NCBI RefSeq assembly: GCF_010634855.1
Contig: NZ_MWLQ01000035.1
Location: 1-46,958 of the forward strand
Length of the DNA: 46,958 nt
Direction: 5' to 3'
DNA from: Microbacterium sp. B35-30
GTDB lineage: Bacteria; Actinomycetota; Actinomycetes; Actinomycetales; Microbacteriaceae
Position 1 is the stretch's first letter. Every line of letters starts with the position of its first letter. The notes beneath the pieces are model-generated. The model did not search any database. It was not told the DNA's origin and saw nothing but the letters and a program-made list of their open reading frames with translations. Positions 37,067-45,573 of the stretch are shown one piece after another. The translations under genes and the position numbers were made by a program.

Positions 37067-38242
37067 ATGAGCATGCTCTACCTCGACAACGCCGCGACCA
37101 CGCCGGTGCGCCCGGAGGTGCTCGAGGCGATGATGCCGTACCTGACCCGCTGGTACGGCAACCCGTCGAGCCATCACACGGTCGGCGAGGCGGCTGCCGA
37201 CGCACTGGCCGATGCCCGCGCGCGCGTCGCCCGGGTGCTCGCGCTGCGCGCCGGCGACATCGTCTTCACCTCCGGCGGGACCGAGGCCGACAACCTCGCG
37301 ATCAAGGGCATCGCCATCGCCACGGCCCTGCGCCGCGCGGAAGCCGACGGTCACCCGGGCAGGGTGCACGTCGTCACGACGCCGATCGAGCACGAGTCGG
37401 TGCTCGAGTCGGTCGCGTACCTCGAGCGGGTGCACGGGTTCGCGGCAACGCGGGTGCCGGTCGACGCGCACGCACGCGTGTCGACGGATGCCGTCGCCGG
37501 AAGCCTCCGCGATGACACCGCGCTGGTGAGCATCGGGTACGCCAACAACGAGGTGGGCACGGTCCAGGATGTCGCCGCCATCGCCGCCGCCGCACGTGAG
37601 CATGGCGTGCCGCTGCACCTCGACGCCGTGCAGGCCGCCGGCTGGCTGTCGCTGTCGGCGGTGGAGCTCGGCTACGACGCGATCTCGCTCGCCGGGCACA
37701 AGCTCGGGGCGCCCAAGGGCACCGGGGTGCTCGGCATCCGCGGCCGGATCCCGCTCGAGCCGCTGCTGCACGGCGGCGGGCAGGAGCGCGGCCGCCGCAG
37801 CGGGACCGAAGACGTGGCCGGCGCCGTCGGCTTCGCCACCGCCCTGGAGCTCGCCGAGGCGGAGCGGGTCGAGGCATCCGCTCGCATCAGCGCGATCCGC
37901 GACCGCTTCATCGCCCGCGTGCTCGAGCGCGTGCCGTCCGCACGGCTCACGGGCCACCCCGTGCACCGGCTCGCCGGCACCGCGAGCTTCACCTTCGCCG
38001 GCACCGGCGGCGAGGCCGTCCTGCTCGAGCTCGAGCGCCGCGGTGTCGTCTCGTCCAGCGGCTCGGCCTGCGCCGCGGGCAGCGACGAGCCGTCGCACGT
38101 GCTCGTCGCGATGGGCATCGCGCCCGAGCTGGCGCAGACGGCGGTGCGGTTCACATTCCCCCGCTGGCTGAACGCTCCGCTGGATGCCGTCGCCGACGCG
38201 GTCGAGGCATCCGTCGCCGCGGTATCGGCACCCGATCGCTGA
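37067..38242 (+). CDS. Cysteine desulfurase of the NAD operon (NifS/NadS type)
   Basis: 391 residues. PLP enzyme that takes sulfur from cysteine. Markers: LYLDNAATTPVRPEVLEAM at the N-terminus, VSIGYANNEVGTVQDV, PLP lysine K212 (SLAGHKLGAPKG) and the persulfide cysteine C335 (SSGSACAAGSDEPS). In nadABC operons such enzymes (NadS) probably supply the NadA [4Fe-4S] cluster; that role follows from context. The ATG at 37067 has AAGGGAG about 8 nt upstream. An in-frame start at 37025 would overlap nadC. Last gene of the operon. Confidence 0.9.
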   Translation: MSMLYLDNAATTPVRPEVLEAMMPYLTRWYGNPSSHHTVGEAAADALADARARVARVLALRAGDIVFTSGGTEADNLAIKGIAIATALRRAEADGHPGRVHVVTTPIEHESVLESVAYLERVHGFAATRVPVDAHARVSTDAVAGSLRDDTALVSIGYANNEVGTVQDVAAIAAAAREHGVPLHLDAVQAAGWLSLSAVELGYDAISLAGHKLGAPKGTGVLGIRGRIPLEPLLHGGGQERGRRSGTEDVAGAVGFATALELAEAERVEASARISAIRDRFIARVLERVPSARLTGHPVHRLAGTASFTFAGTGGEAVLLELERRGVVSSSGSACAAGSDEPSHVLVAMGIAPELAQTAVRFTFPRWLNAPLDAVADAVEASVAAVSAPDR

Positions 38243-38302
38243 CCGTCGCACTGCGCCGCAGCGCGGTTGCCGCCGACGGATCCCGATGCCCTCGGGCGAC
38301 CG

Positions 38303-38308
38303 TAGGAT
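38303..38308 (+). promoter_or_regulatory. -10 box of the glycosyltransferase gene
   Basis: TAGGAT ends 6 nt before the GTG at 38315. There is no ribosome site between, so the transcript is probably leaderless and independent of the nad operon. Confidence 0.5.
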
Positions 38309-38314
38309 CGGGAC

Positions 38315-39268
38315 GTGACCTCCGCCGTGACCGTGATCGTGCCCGGCTACGACGTTGCGGCCTACGCCGGCGAGGCGCTGGACTCGCTCCGTGCCCAGAC
38401 GCGGACCGACTGGACCGCAATCCTCGTCGACGACGCGTCGACCGATGAGACCGGCGCCCTGTTCGACGCCGCGGCCGCCGACGACGACCGCTTCCAGGTG
38501 GTCCACCACCCCGCGCAGCGGGGCCTCGGCGCAGCGCGCAACAGCGGGCTGGACCTGGTGCGCACGCCGTTCGTCGGCTTCCTCGACGCCGACGACCGCC
38601 TGACCCCCCATGCGCTCGAGCGGCTCGTCGGCACGCTCACGGCCAGCGGCAGCGACTTCGCGCTCGGCGCGTACGTGCGGCTGCGCCCCGACACCGCCGG
38701 CGGCTACACCGCGGGCATCGTGCAGCCGTGGGTCGCGGCCGCCACCGACCCGACGCGCCTCGGCACGACGCTCGACCAGCACCCCGAGGCATCCGGCAAC
38801 ATCGTCGCGTGGTCGAAGGTGAGCCGGACCGACCTCTGGCACCGCGCCGGCCTGCGGTTCCCCGTCGGCAAGGCCTACGAGGACCAGATCGTCGCCCAGC
38901 AGATGTACACGCGCGCCCAGGCGTTCGACGTCATCCCCGATGTGGTGGTCGAGTGGCGCGAACGGGCAGACGGCTCGTCGATCACCCAGCACAAGGGGGA
39001 ACTGCCGGTGCTCCGCGACTACCTCGATGCGCTGAGGGGTGGCATCGCGGTGCTGGATGCCGCCGGCCAGGCGCGCGCAGCGGCATCCCGAGTGCGTCTC
39101 ATCCTCGCCATGGACCTGCCGCCGCTCGTGGATCTCGCCCGCGACCACGCCGACGTGAACTACCGGCGGGAGCTCGGGGAGTTCGCACGAGCGCTCTGGT
39201 CGCGGTTCGACGGTCCGGAGCTTCCCGAGCCCGCCGCGACCGCCGTCGCCGCAGCCCGCGTGTGGTGA
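38315..39268 (+). CDS. Family 2 glycosyltransferase
   Basis: 317 residues. GT-A fold nucleotide-sugar transferase, cytoplasmic. VTVIVPGYDVAAYAGEALDSL starts the Rossmann-like part, with DDASTDETG near 42 and FLDADDRLTPHALE (the DxD-type metal site) near 89. The C-terminal half is less conserved. Acceptor unknown; cell-wall or capsular polysaccharide is typical. GTG start supported by the -10 box 6 nt upstream. No other glycan genes are adjacent. Confidence 0.82.
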   Translation: MTSAVTVIVPGYDVAAYAGEALDSLRAQTRTDWTAILVDDASTDETGALFDAAAADDDRFQVVHHPAQRGLGAARNSGLDLVRTPFVGFLDADDRLTPHALERLVGTLTASGSDFALGAYVRLRPDTAGGYTAGIVQPWVAAATDPTRLGTTLDQHPEASGNIVAWSKVSRTDLWHRAGLRFPVGKAYEDQIVAQQMYTRAQAFDVIPDVVVEWRERADGSSITQHKGELPVLRDYLDALRGGIAVLDAAGQARAAASRVRLILAMDLPPLVDLARDHADVNYRRELGEFARALWSRFDGPELPEPAATAVAAARVW

Positions 39269-39288
39269 CCTGGGCCTGACGACCGACC

Positions 39289-41310
39289 TCAGTCCTCGCG
39301 CCAGTCCGCCTCGACGGCGCCCCTGCCTGACGCCAGCACCTCGTCCACCGGAATCACCGGAACGTCCGGAGCGATGTCCGCCCGGCGGCCCGGGTGGTCG
39401 GCCGGCGGCTCGGCATCCTCGGCCTCGAGGATCTTCGTCGTAGCGAGCTGCTGGGCCGCGAGCTCGGTGTAGAGGCCACCCGCCGCCAGCAACGACGCGT
39501 GCGTGCCCGACTCGACGATGCGTCCCGCCTCGACCACGTGGATCACGTCGGCGGCGATCACCGTCGAGAGCCGGTGGGCGATCGACAGGGTGGTGCGGCC
39601 GCGGGCCGCGGCATCCAGCGCCTCCTGCACCACGCGCTCCGACACGGTGTCGAGCGCCGACGTGGCCTCGTCGAGCAGCAGCACCGGCGGGTCCTTCAGC
39701 AGCACGCGGGCGATGGCGATGCGCTGCTTCTCGCCGCCCGAGAGCCGGTAGCCGCGCTCGCCGACGACCGTGTCGTAGCCCTGCTCGAAGCGCTCGATGA
39801 CGTGGTGGATGTTGGCCGCACGGCACGCGGCCTCGAGCTCGGCATCCGTCGCCGCCGGCTTCGCGTAGCGGAGGTTCTCGCGAATGGTGGCGTGGAAGAG
39901 GTAGGTCTCCTGCGAGACGATGCCGACGTGGTCGACGATCGACTCCTGGCTGAGGCGGCGCACGTCTTCACCGGCGAAGAGCACGGAACCGCCGGATGCC
40001 TCGTAGAGCCGCGGCGTCAGGTAGAGCACGGTGGTCTTGCCTGCGCCCGACGGCCCGACGAACGCGACGTGCTGCCCCGGCTCGGCCACGAACGAGACGC
40101 CGCGCAGGGTCGCCCGGCTGTCGCCGGCGGCGTCGGGGTAGCGGAACACGACATCACGGAACTCGATGCGCCCGATGGGACCGGGCGCGTCGGCCACATC
40201 GATCGCGGCGGGATCGTCGCGGATGGCCGGCACGAGGTCGAGGTACTCGAAGATGCGCGCGAACAGCGCCGACGACGTCTGCAGGTCGAGCGAGACGCGC
40301 ATCAGACCCATGAGCGGCATGAGCAGCCGGGCCTGCACGGTCGTGAACGCCACGATGGTGCCCGCGGTGATGGCACCGCTGCCGCCCCCGATCAGGTAGC
40401 CCGAGACCAGGTAGATGATCGCGGGCACGCTCGCCATGATGACCTGCACGACGGCGAAGAAGCCCTGGCCGCTCATCGCCCGGCGCACTTGCAGGCGCAC
40501 CTGGTTGAGGTTCTCGTCGGCATATCGGCTCGCCTCGGTGCGCTGCCGGTTGAAGGACTTCGAAAGGAGGATGCCCGAGACGCTCAGCGTCTCCTGGGTG
40601 ATGGCCGTGAGCTCCGAGAGCGACTCCTGCGTCTCGCCGGCGATGCGGGCCCGCACCTGGCCCACACGTCGCTGGACCAGCACCAGGAAGGGCATGAGCA
40701 CGACGGCGATGATCGTGAGCCGCCAGTCGATGAGGATCATCGCCACGAGCGAGGCCACGACGGTCACGGTGTTGCCGAGGATGCTCGTCACCGTGTTGGT
40801 GAGCACCCCCGAGACGCCGCCCACATCGTTCTGGAGGCGCGATTGGATGACGCCGGTCTTGGTGCGCGTGAAGAAGCCGAGCTCCATCGACTGCAGGTGG
40901 TCGAATAGCTTCACCCGCAGATCGCCCGTGACCCGGTTGCCGACGGTGGAGGTTAGCCAGGTCTGCACCACGCCGAGCGCCGCCGACAGCAGGAACAGCA
41001 CGATCATGGCGACCACGAGCCGCCAGAGCAGCCCCAGGTCGGGCGGCGATCCGTCGAGCGGGAACAGCGCATCGTCGAAGACCCGCTGCACGAGGAGCGG
41101 CGGGATGACCGCGATGCCCGCTCCGACGACGACGAGCAGGCCCGTGATGAGGATGGACCACTTGTACGGACGGAAGAGTCCGACGACCCGCTTGCCCAGG
41201 CCCGGGATCTCGGGCGCCTCCGCGTTGGCGCGGCGCTGCGCCTCGGTGTCGACGGGCCGGAAGCCGGGGTGTCCGCCGCCTCCCCCGCCCCCACCGCCGC
41301 GCATGCTCAC
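39289..41310 (-). CDS. ABC exporter, fused permease and ATPase (MdlB/MsbA type)
   Basis: 673 residues. Six-helix type I exporter domain (about 45-340), then the ATPase with VGPSGAGKTTVLYL (about 416-429), signature YRLSGGEKQRIAIARVLL and Walker B VLLLDEATSALD. An unusual N-terminus holds a run of nine glycines after MSMR. The C-terminal 80 residues are acidic and not part of the ATPase. It probably works as a homodimer, exporting lipids, peptides or drugs. The GTG at 41310 has TAGGCT 6 nt upstream; an ATG two codons later is the alternative. Confidence 0.88.
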   Translation of the reverse strand: MSMRGGGGGGGGGHPGFRPVDTEAQRRANAEAPEIPGLGKRVVGLFRPYKWSILITGLLVVVGAGIAVIPPLLVQRVFDDALFPLDGSPPDLGLLWRLVVAMIVLFLLSAALGVVQTWLTSTVGNRVTGDLRVKLFDHLQSMELGFFTRTKTGVIQSRLQNDVGGVSGVLTNTVTSILGNTVTVVASLVAMILIDWRLTIIAVVLMPFLVLVQRRVGQVRARIAGETQESLSELTAITQETLSVSGILLSKSFNRQRTEASRYADENLNQVRLQVRRAMSGQGFFAVVQVIMASVPAIIYLVSGYLIGGGSGAITAGTIVAFTTVQARLLMPLMGLMRVSLDLQTSSALFARIFEYLDLVPAIRDDPAAIDVADAPGPIGRIEFRDVVFRYPDAAGDSRATLRGVSFVAEPGQHVAFVGPSGAGKTTVLYLTPRLYEASGGSVLFAGEDVRRLSQESIVDHVGIVSQETYLFHATIRENLRYAKPAATDAELEAACRAANIHHVIERFEQGYDTVVGERGYRLSGGEKQRIAIARVLLKDPPVLLLDEATSALDTVSERVVQEALDAAARGRTTLSIAHRLSTVIAADVIHVVEAGRIVESGTHASLLAAGGLYTELAAQQLATTKILEAEDAEPPADHPGRRADIAPDVPVIPVDEVLASGRGAVEADWRED

Positions 41311-41316
41311 ACGGCC

Positions 41317-41322
41317 AGCCTA
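41317..41322 (-). promoter_or_regulatory. -10 box of the ABC exporter gene
   Basis: TAGGCT on the minus strand, 6 nt before the GTG at 41310. It is divergent from an identical hexamer on the plus strand at 41353. Confidence 0.5.
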
Positions 41323-41352
41323 ATGAGCCCTGCCGACCCGGGGCTCCGACGC

Positions 41353-41358
41353 TAGGCT
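41353..41358 (+). promoter_or_regulatory. -10 box of the 41365 small gene
   Basis: TAGGCT, 6 nt before the ATG at 41365. Same hexamer and spacing as the divergent exporter gene. Confidence 0.5.
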
Positions 41359-41364
41359 CGAGCC

Positions 41365-41574
41365 ATGACCTCGACTCCCGACGCCCCCGAACACGACGGC
41401 AGCGACCTCGCCGAGCTGCGCGAGGAGATCGACGCACTCAAGGCGATCCCGCACGAGGAGATCGTCAACCCCCTCCCGAAGAACCTCGAGGACCGCGAGC
41501 CCGACGCCGAGCCGACCGATGCGATCGGATCGGAGAAGTGGGACGACACCGAACCCCGGCGCTCCGGCAGCTGA
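41365..41574 (+). CDS. Small acidic protein, unknown function
   Basis: 69 residues, strongly acidic, no membrane segment. The sequence is Asp/Glu/Pro rich with EEIDALKAIPHEEIVNPLPK in the middle. I do not recognise a named family. Support for it being real: a -10 box at the leaderless distance, GC-typical codon use and no overlap with better genes. It lies between the ABC exporter (divergent) and an MFS exporter. Confidence 0.6.
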   Translation: MTSTPDAPEHDGSDLAELREEIDALKAIPHEEIVNPLPKNLEDREPDAEPTDAIGSEKWDDTEPRRSGS

Positions 41575-41708
41575 CCCCGGCGGGTCGTCCGCCCGGCGGC
41601 TGACCTTCCCCGAATCGGGAATGGGATGTCGGAACCTGTGGTTATGGTGAGAGCTTGCCATCCTCGGGTGGCACTTCGCTGTCCATCCGAGCCTCGAGGA
41701 GACGACCT

Positions 41709-43235
41709 ATGGCCGCCATCGATACGACCCCCGGAACCGGCAGCATCGCCGTCCCCCGCACCGCCGTCACCGCCACCGCCAAGCTCGGCCCGCGAGAGAG
41801 CCGCGTCATCTGGCTGCTCCTCGCCGCCGCGTTCGTCGCGATCCTCAACGAGACCACGATGGGCGTCGCGATCCCGCACCTCATCACCGACCTCGGCATC
41901 ACCGCCCTGGCCGCACAGTGGCTGACCACCGCGTTCATGTTGACCATGGCCGTGGTCATCCCGATCACCGGCTTCCTGCTGCGCCGCTTCACCACGCGGA
42001 CGATGTTCGTCGCCGCGATGTCGCTGTTCTCGGCGGGAACGCTCGTCGCGTTCCTCGCGCCCGGGTTCCCGATGCTCCTCGTCGCGCGCGTGGTGCAGGC
42101 CTCGGGCACCGCCATCATGATGCCGCTGCTCATGACGACGCTGATGACCGTCGTGCCCGCAGCCATCCGCGGCCGCATGATGGGCCGCGTCAGCATCGTG
42201 ATCTCGCTCGCTCCCGCGATCGGCCCGACGCTCGCCGGTGCCATCCTCAACAACTTCGAGTGGCGCTGGATCTTCGGCATGGTGCTGCCCATCGCCATCG
42301 TGGCGCTCGTCGTCGGCGCCCGCTGGATCCACAACCTCGGTGAGACCACGCACGCTCCGATCGACGTGCTGTCGGTGATCCTGTCGGCCCTCGGCTTCGG
42401 CGGACTGGTCTTCGGGCTCAGCCAGCTGGGCGCCGGCGGCCATGGCGGTGGGGCGGATGCCGCGGCCGCGAGCGCCGCTTCGACCACCACGCTCGTCGTG
42501 TCGCTGGCCGTGGGCATCGTCGCACTCGGCCTGTTCGGCTGGCGCCAGGTGCTGCTGCAGCGCAAGGATGACGCGCTGCTCGACCTCCGCGTCTTCCGCA
42601 GCGCGAACTTCTCGCTCTCGATCGGGCAGATGGCCATCATGTCGATGGCGTTCTTCGGTGCCATCACCGTGGTGCCGCTGTACCTGCAGGACGTGATCGG
42701 CGTCGACCCGCTCACCGCGGGTCTCGTGGTGCTGCCCGGCGCGCTCGCGATGGGACTCGCCGGTCCCTTCATCGGTCGCATCTACGACCGCTGGGGCACG
42801 AGGGTGCTGCTGGTGCCCGGCGCCGTGATCACGAGCGCGATGCTGTGGTACTACACGACCTTCGGCACCGAGACGCCGGTGTGGCTCGTCGCGGTGGCGC
42901 AGACCGTGCTGTCGTTCGGCCTGGCGCTGTCGTTCACGCCGCTGTTCACGGCGTCGCTCGCGTCGCTGCAGCCGAAGTTCTACTCGTACGGCTCAGCGGT
43001 CGTCGGCACCGTGCAGCAGGTCGCGGGCGCAGCCGGCATCGCGGTGATGTTCGGGGTCATGGCCGCAGCCACCGCCGCGGCCACGTCGTCCGGCGCGGAG
43101 CAGGCCGCCGCGGGTGCCGCCGGCACACATGCGGCGTTCCTGACGGCTGCGGTCCTGTCGCTGCCGATGCTCGTCGGCGCCTTCCTGATCCGCAAGCCCG
43201 CCGATCAGCCGGTGGGCATGCCCTCGGCCCACTGA
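41709..43235 (+). CDS. MFS exporter, DHA2 (EmrB/QacA) type
   Basis: 508 residues, about 14 transmembrane helices. After a 30-residue cytoplasmic start, the first helix carries WLLLAAAFVAILNETTMGVA with the Asn-Glu-Thr of the DHA2 motif D, then TDLGITALAAQWLTTAFMLT. The motif-A-like loop is GFLLRRFTTRTMF. It exports toxic compounds with a proton gradient; no substrate can be named. The ATG at 41709 has GAGGAGA 7-8 nt upstream, and an in-frame extension to 41655 is not supported. A strong hairpin follows the stop. No regulator is adjacent. Confidence 0.88.
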   Translation: MAAIDTTPGTGSIAVPRTAVTATAKLGPRESRVIWLLLAAAFVAILNETTMGVAIPHLITDLGITALAAQWLTTAFMLTMAVVIPITGFLLRRFTTRTMFVAAMSLFSAGTLVAFLAPGFPMLLVARVVQASGTAIMMPLLMTTLMTVVPAAIRGRMMGRVSIVISLAPAIGPTLAGAILNNFEWRWIFGMVLPIAIVALVVGARWIHNLGETTHAPIDVLSVILSALGFGGLVFGLSQLGAGGHGGGADAAAASAASTTTLVVSLAVGIVALGLFGWRQVLLQRKDDALLDLRVFRSANFSLSIGQMAIMSMAFFGAITVVPLYLQDVIGVDPLTAGLVVLPGALAMGLAGPFIGRIYDRWGTRVLLVPGAVITSAMLWYYTTFGTETPVWLVAVAQTVLSFGLALSFTPLFTASLASLQPKFYSYGSAVVGTVQQVAGAAGIAVMFGVMAAATAAATSSGAEQAAAGAAGTHAAFLTAAVLSLPMLVGAFLIRKPADQPVGMPSAH

Positions 43236-43263
43236 GCGCCCGGACGCGCCGGCCCCGGTATCA

Positions 43264-43304
43264 GGCGGATGCCCCACCCCTCGACAAGGGGTGGGGCATC
43301 CGCC
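43264..43304 (+). terminator. Terminator of the 41709 MFS gene
   Basis: GGCGGATGCCCCACCCCT (43264-43281) and its exact complement (43287-43304) form an 18-bp stem with a 5-nt loop, followed by ATTCTG. It separates the MFS gene from the AhpD-like gene. Confidence 0.85.
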
Positions 43305-43342
43305 ATTCTGGTTGCGCCCGAACCCGACGGGAAGGCACGACA

Positions 43343-43939
43343 GTGATCGTCAGCACTCCGGATCTCGACGGCGCCACCGGGCACGTCGCCGACATGTACG
43401 ACAGCGACCGGAAGGGCGACGGCTTCGTCTTCGCGTACACCCGGGCAATGGCGGTGAATCCCGAGGCGCACCAGGCCTTCGAGAGACTGGTGCGTGCGAT
43501 CGTGCCGTCCATCGGCCTGCGCACCTACGAACTCGCCACTCTCGGTGCCGCGCGCGCGATGGGCTCGGAGCACTGTCTCCTCGCGCACGGCCGCCGGAGT
43601 CTGCGCGCAGGGCTCTTCGACGAAGACCAGCTGGCGAGCCTCGCGCGCGACGGCGTCGAGGCCGACCTCGACGAGCGCGACCGTGCCGTGGTCGCCTACG
43701 CCGAGAAGCTCTCGACGGATGCCGCGTCCATGACGGACGCCGACTCGGGCCGACTGCGCGAGGTCGGGTTCACCGACCGCGAGATCGTCGACATCACTCT
43801 GGCCGCCGCCGCGCGCAACTTCTTCAGCCGTGCGCTGCTTGCTCTCGCCGTTCCGGTCGACGACGTCCCGGGGCTGACGCCGGCGCTCGTCGCGGCGCTG
43901 CGCGCACCGGGCGACGCCGCGCGCGGCAGTCTTGGTTGA
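43343..43939 (+). CDS. AhpD/carboxymuconolactone decarboxylase-like protein
   Basis: 198 residues, all helical. Members of the family are alkylhydroperoxidase-like reductases using a CxxC pair and a His. Here the motif is S75-E-H-C78-L-L-A-H82, so the first cysteine is a serine and only one cysteine remains. It may still bind or react with peroxides but probably not by the classical disulfide cycle. GTG at 43343 has GGGAAGG about 8 nt upstream. The stop codon falls in the first unit of a 17-bp tandem repeat. Convergent with the next gene. Confidence 0.8.
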   Translation: MIVSTPDLDGATGHVADMYDSDRKGDGFVFAYTRAMAVNPEAHQAFERLVRAIVPSIGLRTYELATLGAARAMGSEHCLLAHGRRSLRAGLFDEDQLASLARDGVEADLDERDRAVVAYAEKLSTDAASMTDADSGRLREVGFTDREIVDITLAAAARNFFSRALLALAVPVDDVPGLTPALVAALRAPGDAARGSLG

Positions 43940-44027
43940 TCGTCGGCGCTGATTGATCGTCAGCGCTGATTGATCGTCAGCGCTGGTTGATCGTCAGTGG
44001 TGGTTGATCGTCAGTGGTGGATGATCG
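43934..44027. repeat. 17-bp tandem repeat array between convergent genes
   Basis: Five full units (43934, 43951, 43968, 43985, 44002) and a partial sixth (44019-44027). Units 2 and 3 are identical, as are 4 and 5. The core TTGATCGTC recurs, and TGATCGTCA in most units is itself symmetric (TGA/TCA). The TGA stop of the AhpD-like gene (43937-43939) lies in unit 1 and the stop of the minus-strand gene (44011-44013) lies in unit 5. No spacers, so not a CRISPR array. Confidence 0.92.
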
Positions 44028-44520
44028 CCTTCAACAGGATGAGCACTCCGCCGAAGGCAGCCGTGATCACGGCGCTGAGGATGCGGGGAATCCAGTGGGT
44101 GCTCCAGCGGGCCACAGCGATCCAGCCCAGCGCACCGAGCAGCACGGTGTTGACGATGAGTGCCACCCAGAGGGCGAGACTGTCTTCGATCACCCGGGTC
44201 GCCCCGAGGAGCAGGATGAGCAGTGGAGGAACCGCGGCGAGGAGCATGCCACCCGACTGATGGGCGGCGGCGCGAAGGCTCGCCCGCAGCCCTGCTCTTC
44301 CGTCGGTGGCCGCGAGACGACCGAGCGTGCCGGCGAAGACGTGCGCGGCGTAGAACACGATCACCGTCACGCCGACGGTGATCAGTGCATCGACGGCGGT
44401 GCCGGTCGAGGAGCCGCTGACCACGATCATCCCCGAGACGAGGATGAGTCCGTAGATCGCCTCCTCCGACATGAGGATGCGACCCACGCGCGGGGTGATG
44501 TGGAGCTGGTCGTCGGTCAT
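44011..44520 (-). CDS. Four-helix membrane protein, unknown function
   Basis: 169 residues. About four transmembrane segments: MSEEAIYGLILVSGMIVVSG, the VDALITVGVTVIVFYAAHVF stretch, LLAAVPPLLILLLG and LALWVALIVNTVLLGALGWI, with a last hydrophobic piece near the C-terminus. HVF and Arg/Asp residues lie between helices 2 and 3. I recognise no named family. The C-terminus, ending IIHH, is encoded by repeat units. It follows a cysteine-rich peptide gene by 33 nt on the same strand. Confidence 0.7.
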   Translation of the reverse strand: MTDDQLHITPRVGRILMSEEAIYGLILVSGMIVVSGSSTGTAVDALITVGVTVIVFYAAHVFAGTLGRLAATDGRAGLRASLRAAAHQSGGMLLAAVPPLLILLLGATRVIEDSLALWVALIVNTVLLGALGWIAVARWSTHWIPRILSAVITAAFGGVLILLKAIIHH

Positions 44521-44553
44521 CGACGGCGCGGGGCGAGGTCGGGGAGCGTCAGG

Positions 44554-44676
44554 TCAGTCGATGCTGCAGCTGCCGCCGCCGCAGCACGAGCCCGCGGAGT
44601 CGGCGACCGTGAGCAGGTTCTTGTCGTCGGGAACCGGCGAAAGGGTGAGGGGGGCCGGCTGCTGCGAAGTCGTCAT
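44554..44676 (-). CDS. Cysteine-rich small peptide, unknown function
   Basis: 40 residues, too short for routine gene callers. It begins MTTSQQPAPLTLSPVPDD and ends SAGSCCGGGSCSID, with three cysteines within the last 10 residues. The acidic, Pro-rich first part and Cys/Gly tail could be a metal-binding peptide or a leader-core precursor; both are guesses. Reality is supported by TAGCAT 7 nt before the ATG (leaderless start), a full reading frame without bias breaks, and position on the same strand just before a membrane protein gene. An in-frame ATG at 44685 lies inside the -10 box and is less likely. Confidence 0.6.
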   Translation of the reverse strand: MTTSQQPAPLTLSPVPDDKNLLTVADSAGSCCGGGSCSID

Positions 44677-44683
44677 GCCGTCC

Positions 44684-44689
44684 ATGCTA
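44684..44689 (-). promoter_or_regulatory. -10 box of the cysteine-rich peptide gene
   Basis: TAGCAT on the minus strand, 7 nt before the ATG at 44676. It decides the start against ATG 44685. Confidence 0.45.
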
Positions 44690-44727
44690 CCTACGCGGGC
44701 GTCCGCACGGGCGCTCTGCGGCCCGGG

Positions 44728-45567
44728 TCACAGCGGCACTCCCCCGTTCTGGCACGTCGGGCAGTACTGCGCGGACGTACCGGAGAACGTGAGATCGAGG
44801 ATCGTGTCGCCGCAGACCGGGCACGCTTCGCCGCTGCGCCCGTGTACGCGCATCGCGGCGACCTTCTGCGCCTTCAGCTGGTCGATCGGCACGCCGCTCC
44901 GAGCCGCGATGGCCTCTCTGACCGTCGTGACCGTCGCCTCGAACAGCCGGTCGGTCGCCTCGGGCCCGAGCGCCGCCGCGTGGGTGACCGGCGACTGGCG
45001 GGCGAGGTGGAGGATCTCGTCGGAGTACGCGTTGCCGATGCCCGCCAGCGTCTCCTGCTCCTGGAGGATCGCCTTGATCTGCTTCCGGCGCCCGCCGAGT
45101 GCGGTATCGAACTGGGCGCGCGTGAAGGCGGGGTCAGCCGGGTCGGGGCCGAGCTTCGCGATGGCGGGGACCTCGTCTGCGCGGTCGACCACGAAGAGTC
45201 CGAGCGACACCCAGGATCCGGCATCCGTCACCTCGAGAGCGATGTCGCCCGACAGGTCGAGAGTGGCGAGGGCCGGTGGCGCCTCGGCCGGGAGGACGGC
45301 ATCACCGCCCGCTGAGTCCGCACTGAGCCAGCGCATCCACCCGTGACGGCCGAGCGACACCACGAGGCTCTTCTCGTCGAGGAGGAGCTCGACATGCTTG
45401 CCATGACGCGCCGCACCGGTGATCGTGCGTCCGGCGATGCCGGCGGGCGGCGAGTTGCGCGTCTTGACCGTGCGGAACTCCAGCACATCGACGGCACGGA
45501 TCTCACGACCGGATGCCTCGTCAGCGAGGAACCGCGCGAGAGCCTCGACCTCTGGCGACTCAGGCAT
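44728..45567 (-). CDS. Formamidopyrimidine-DNA glycosylase / endonuclease VIII-like repair enzyme
   Basis: 279 residues. Excises damaged bases from DNA and cuts the strand. The mature N-terminus is P2-E3 (MPESPEVE): catalytic Pro2 and Glu3 are kept, although the usual PELPEVE has Ser for Leu. HGKHVEL near 55-60 supplies the beta-elimination Lys, GIGNAYSDEIL is the helix-two-turn-helix, and the C-terminal zinc finger is CPVCG...CPTC (about 248-272). It belongs to the actinobacterial Fpg/Nei group; I cannot say which lesion. Upstream of the ATG, CAGGAT lies at the 6-nt distance. Confidence 0.9.
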   Translation of the reverse strand: MPESPEVEALARFLADEASGREIRAVDVLEFRTVKTRNSPPAGIAGRTITGAARHGKHVELLLDEKSLVVSLGRHGWMRWLSADSAGGDAVLPAEAPPALATLDLSGDIALEVTDAGSWVSLGLFVVDRADEVPAIAKLGPDPADPAFTRAQFDTALGGRRKQIKAILQEQETLAGIGNAYSDEILHLARQSPVTHAAALGPEATDRLFEATVTTVREAIAARSGVPIDQLKAQKVAAMRVHGRSGEACPVCGDTILDLTFSGTSAQYCPTCQNGGVPL

Positions 45568-45573
45568 GGCCCC

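Noticed and set aside
36989..39826. Open frame of 945 codons opposite nadS and the glycosyltransferase
   Set aside because: Spans two real genes and their gap on the other strand; composition is typical of an antisense shadow.
43934..44027. CRISPR-like array
   Set aside because: The 17-bp units are directly adjacent with no spacers; it is a plain tandem repeat.
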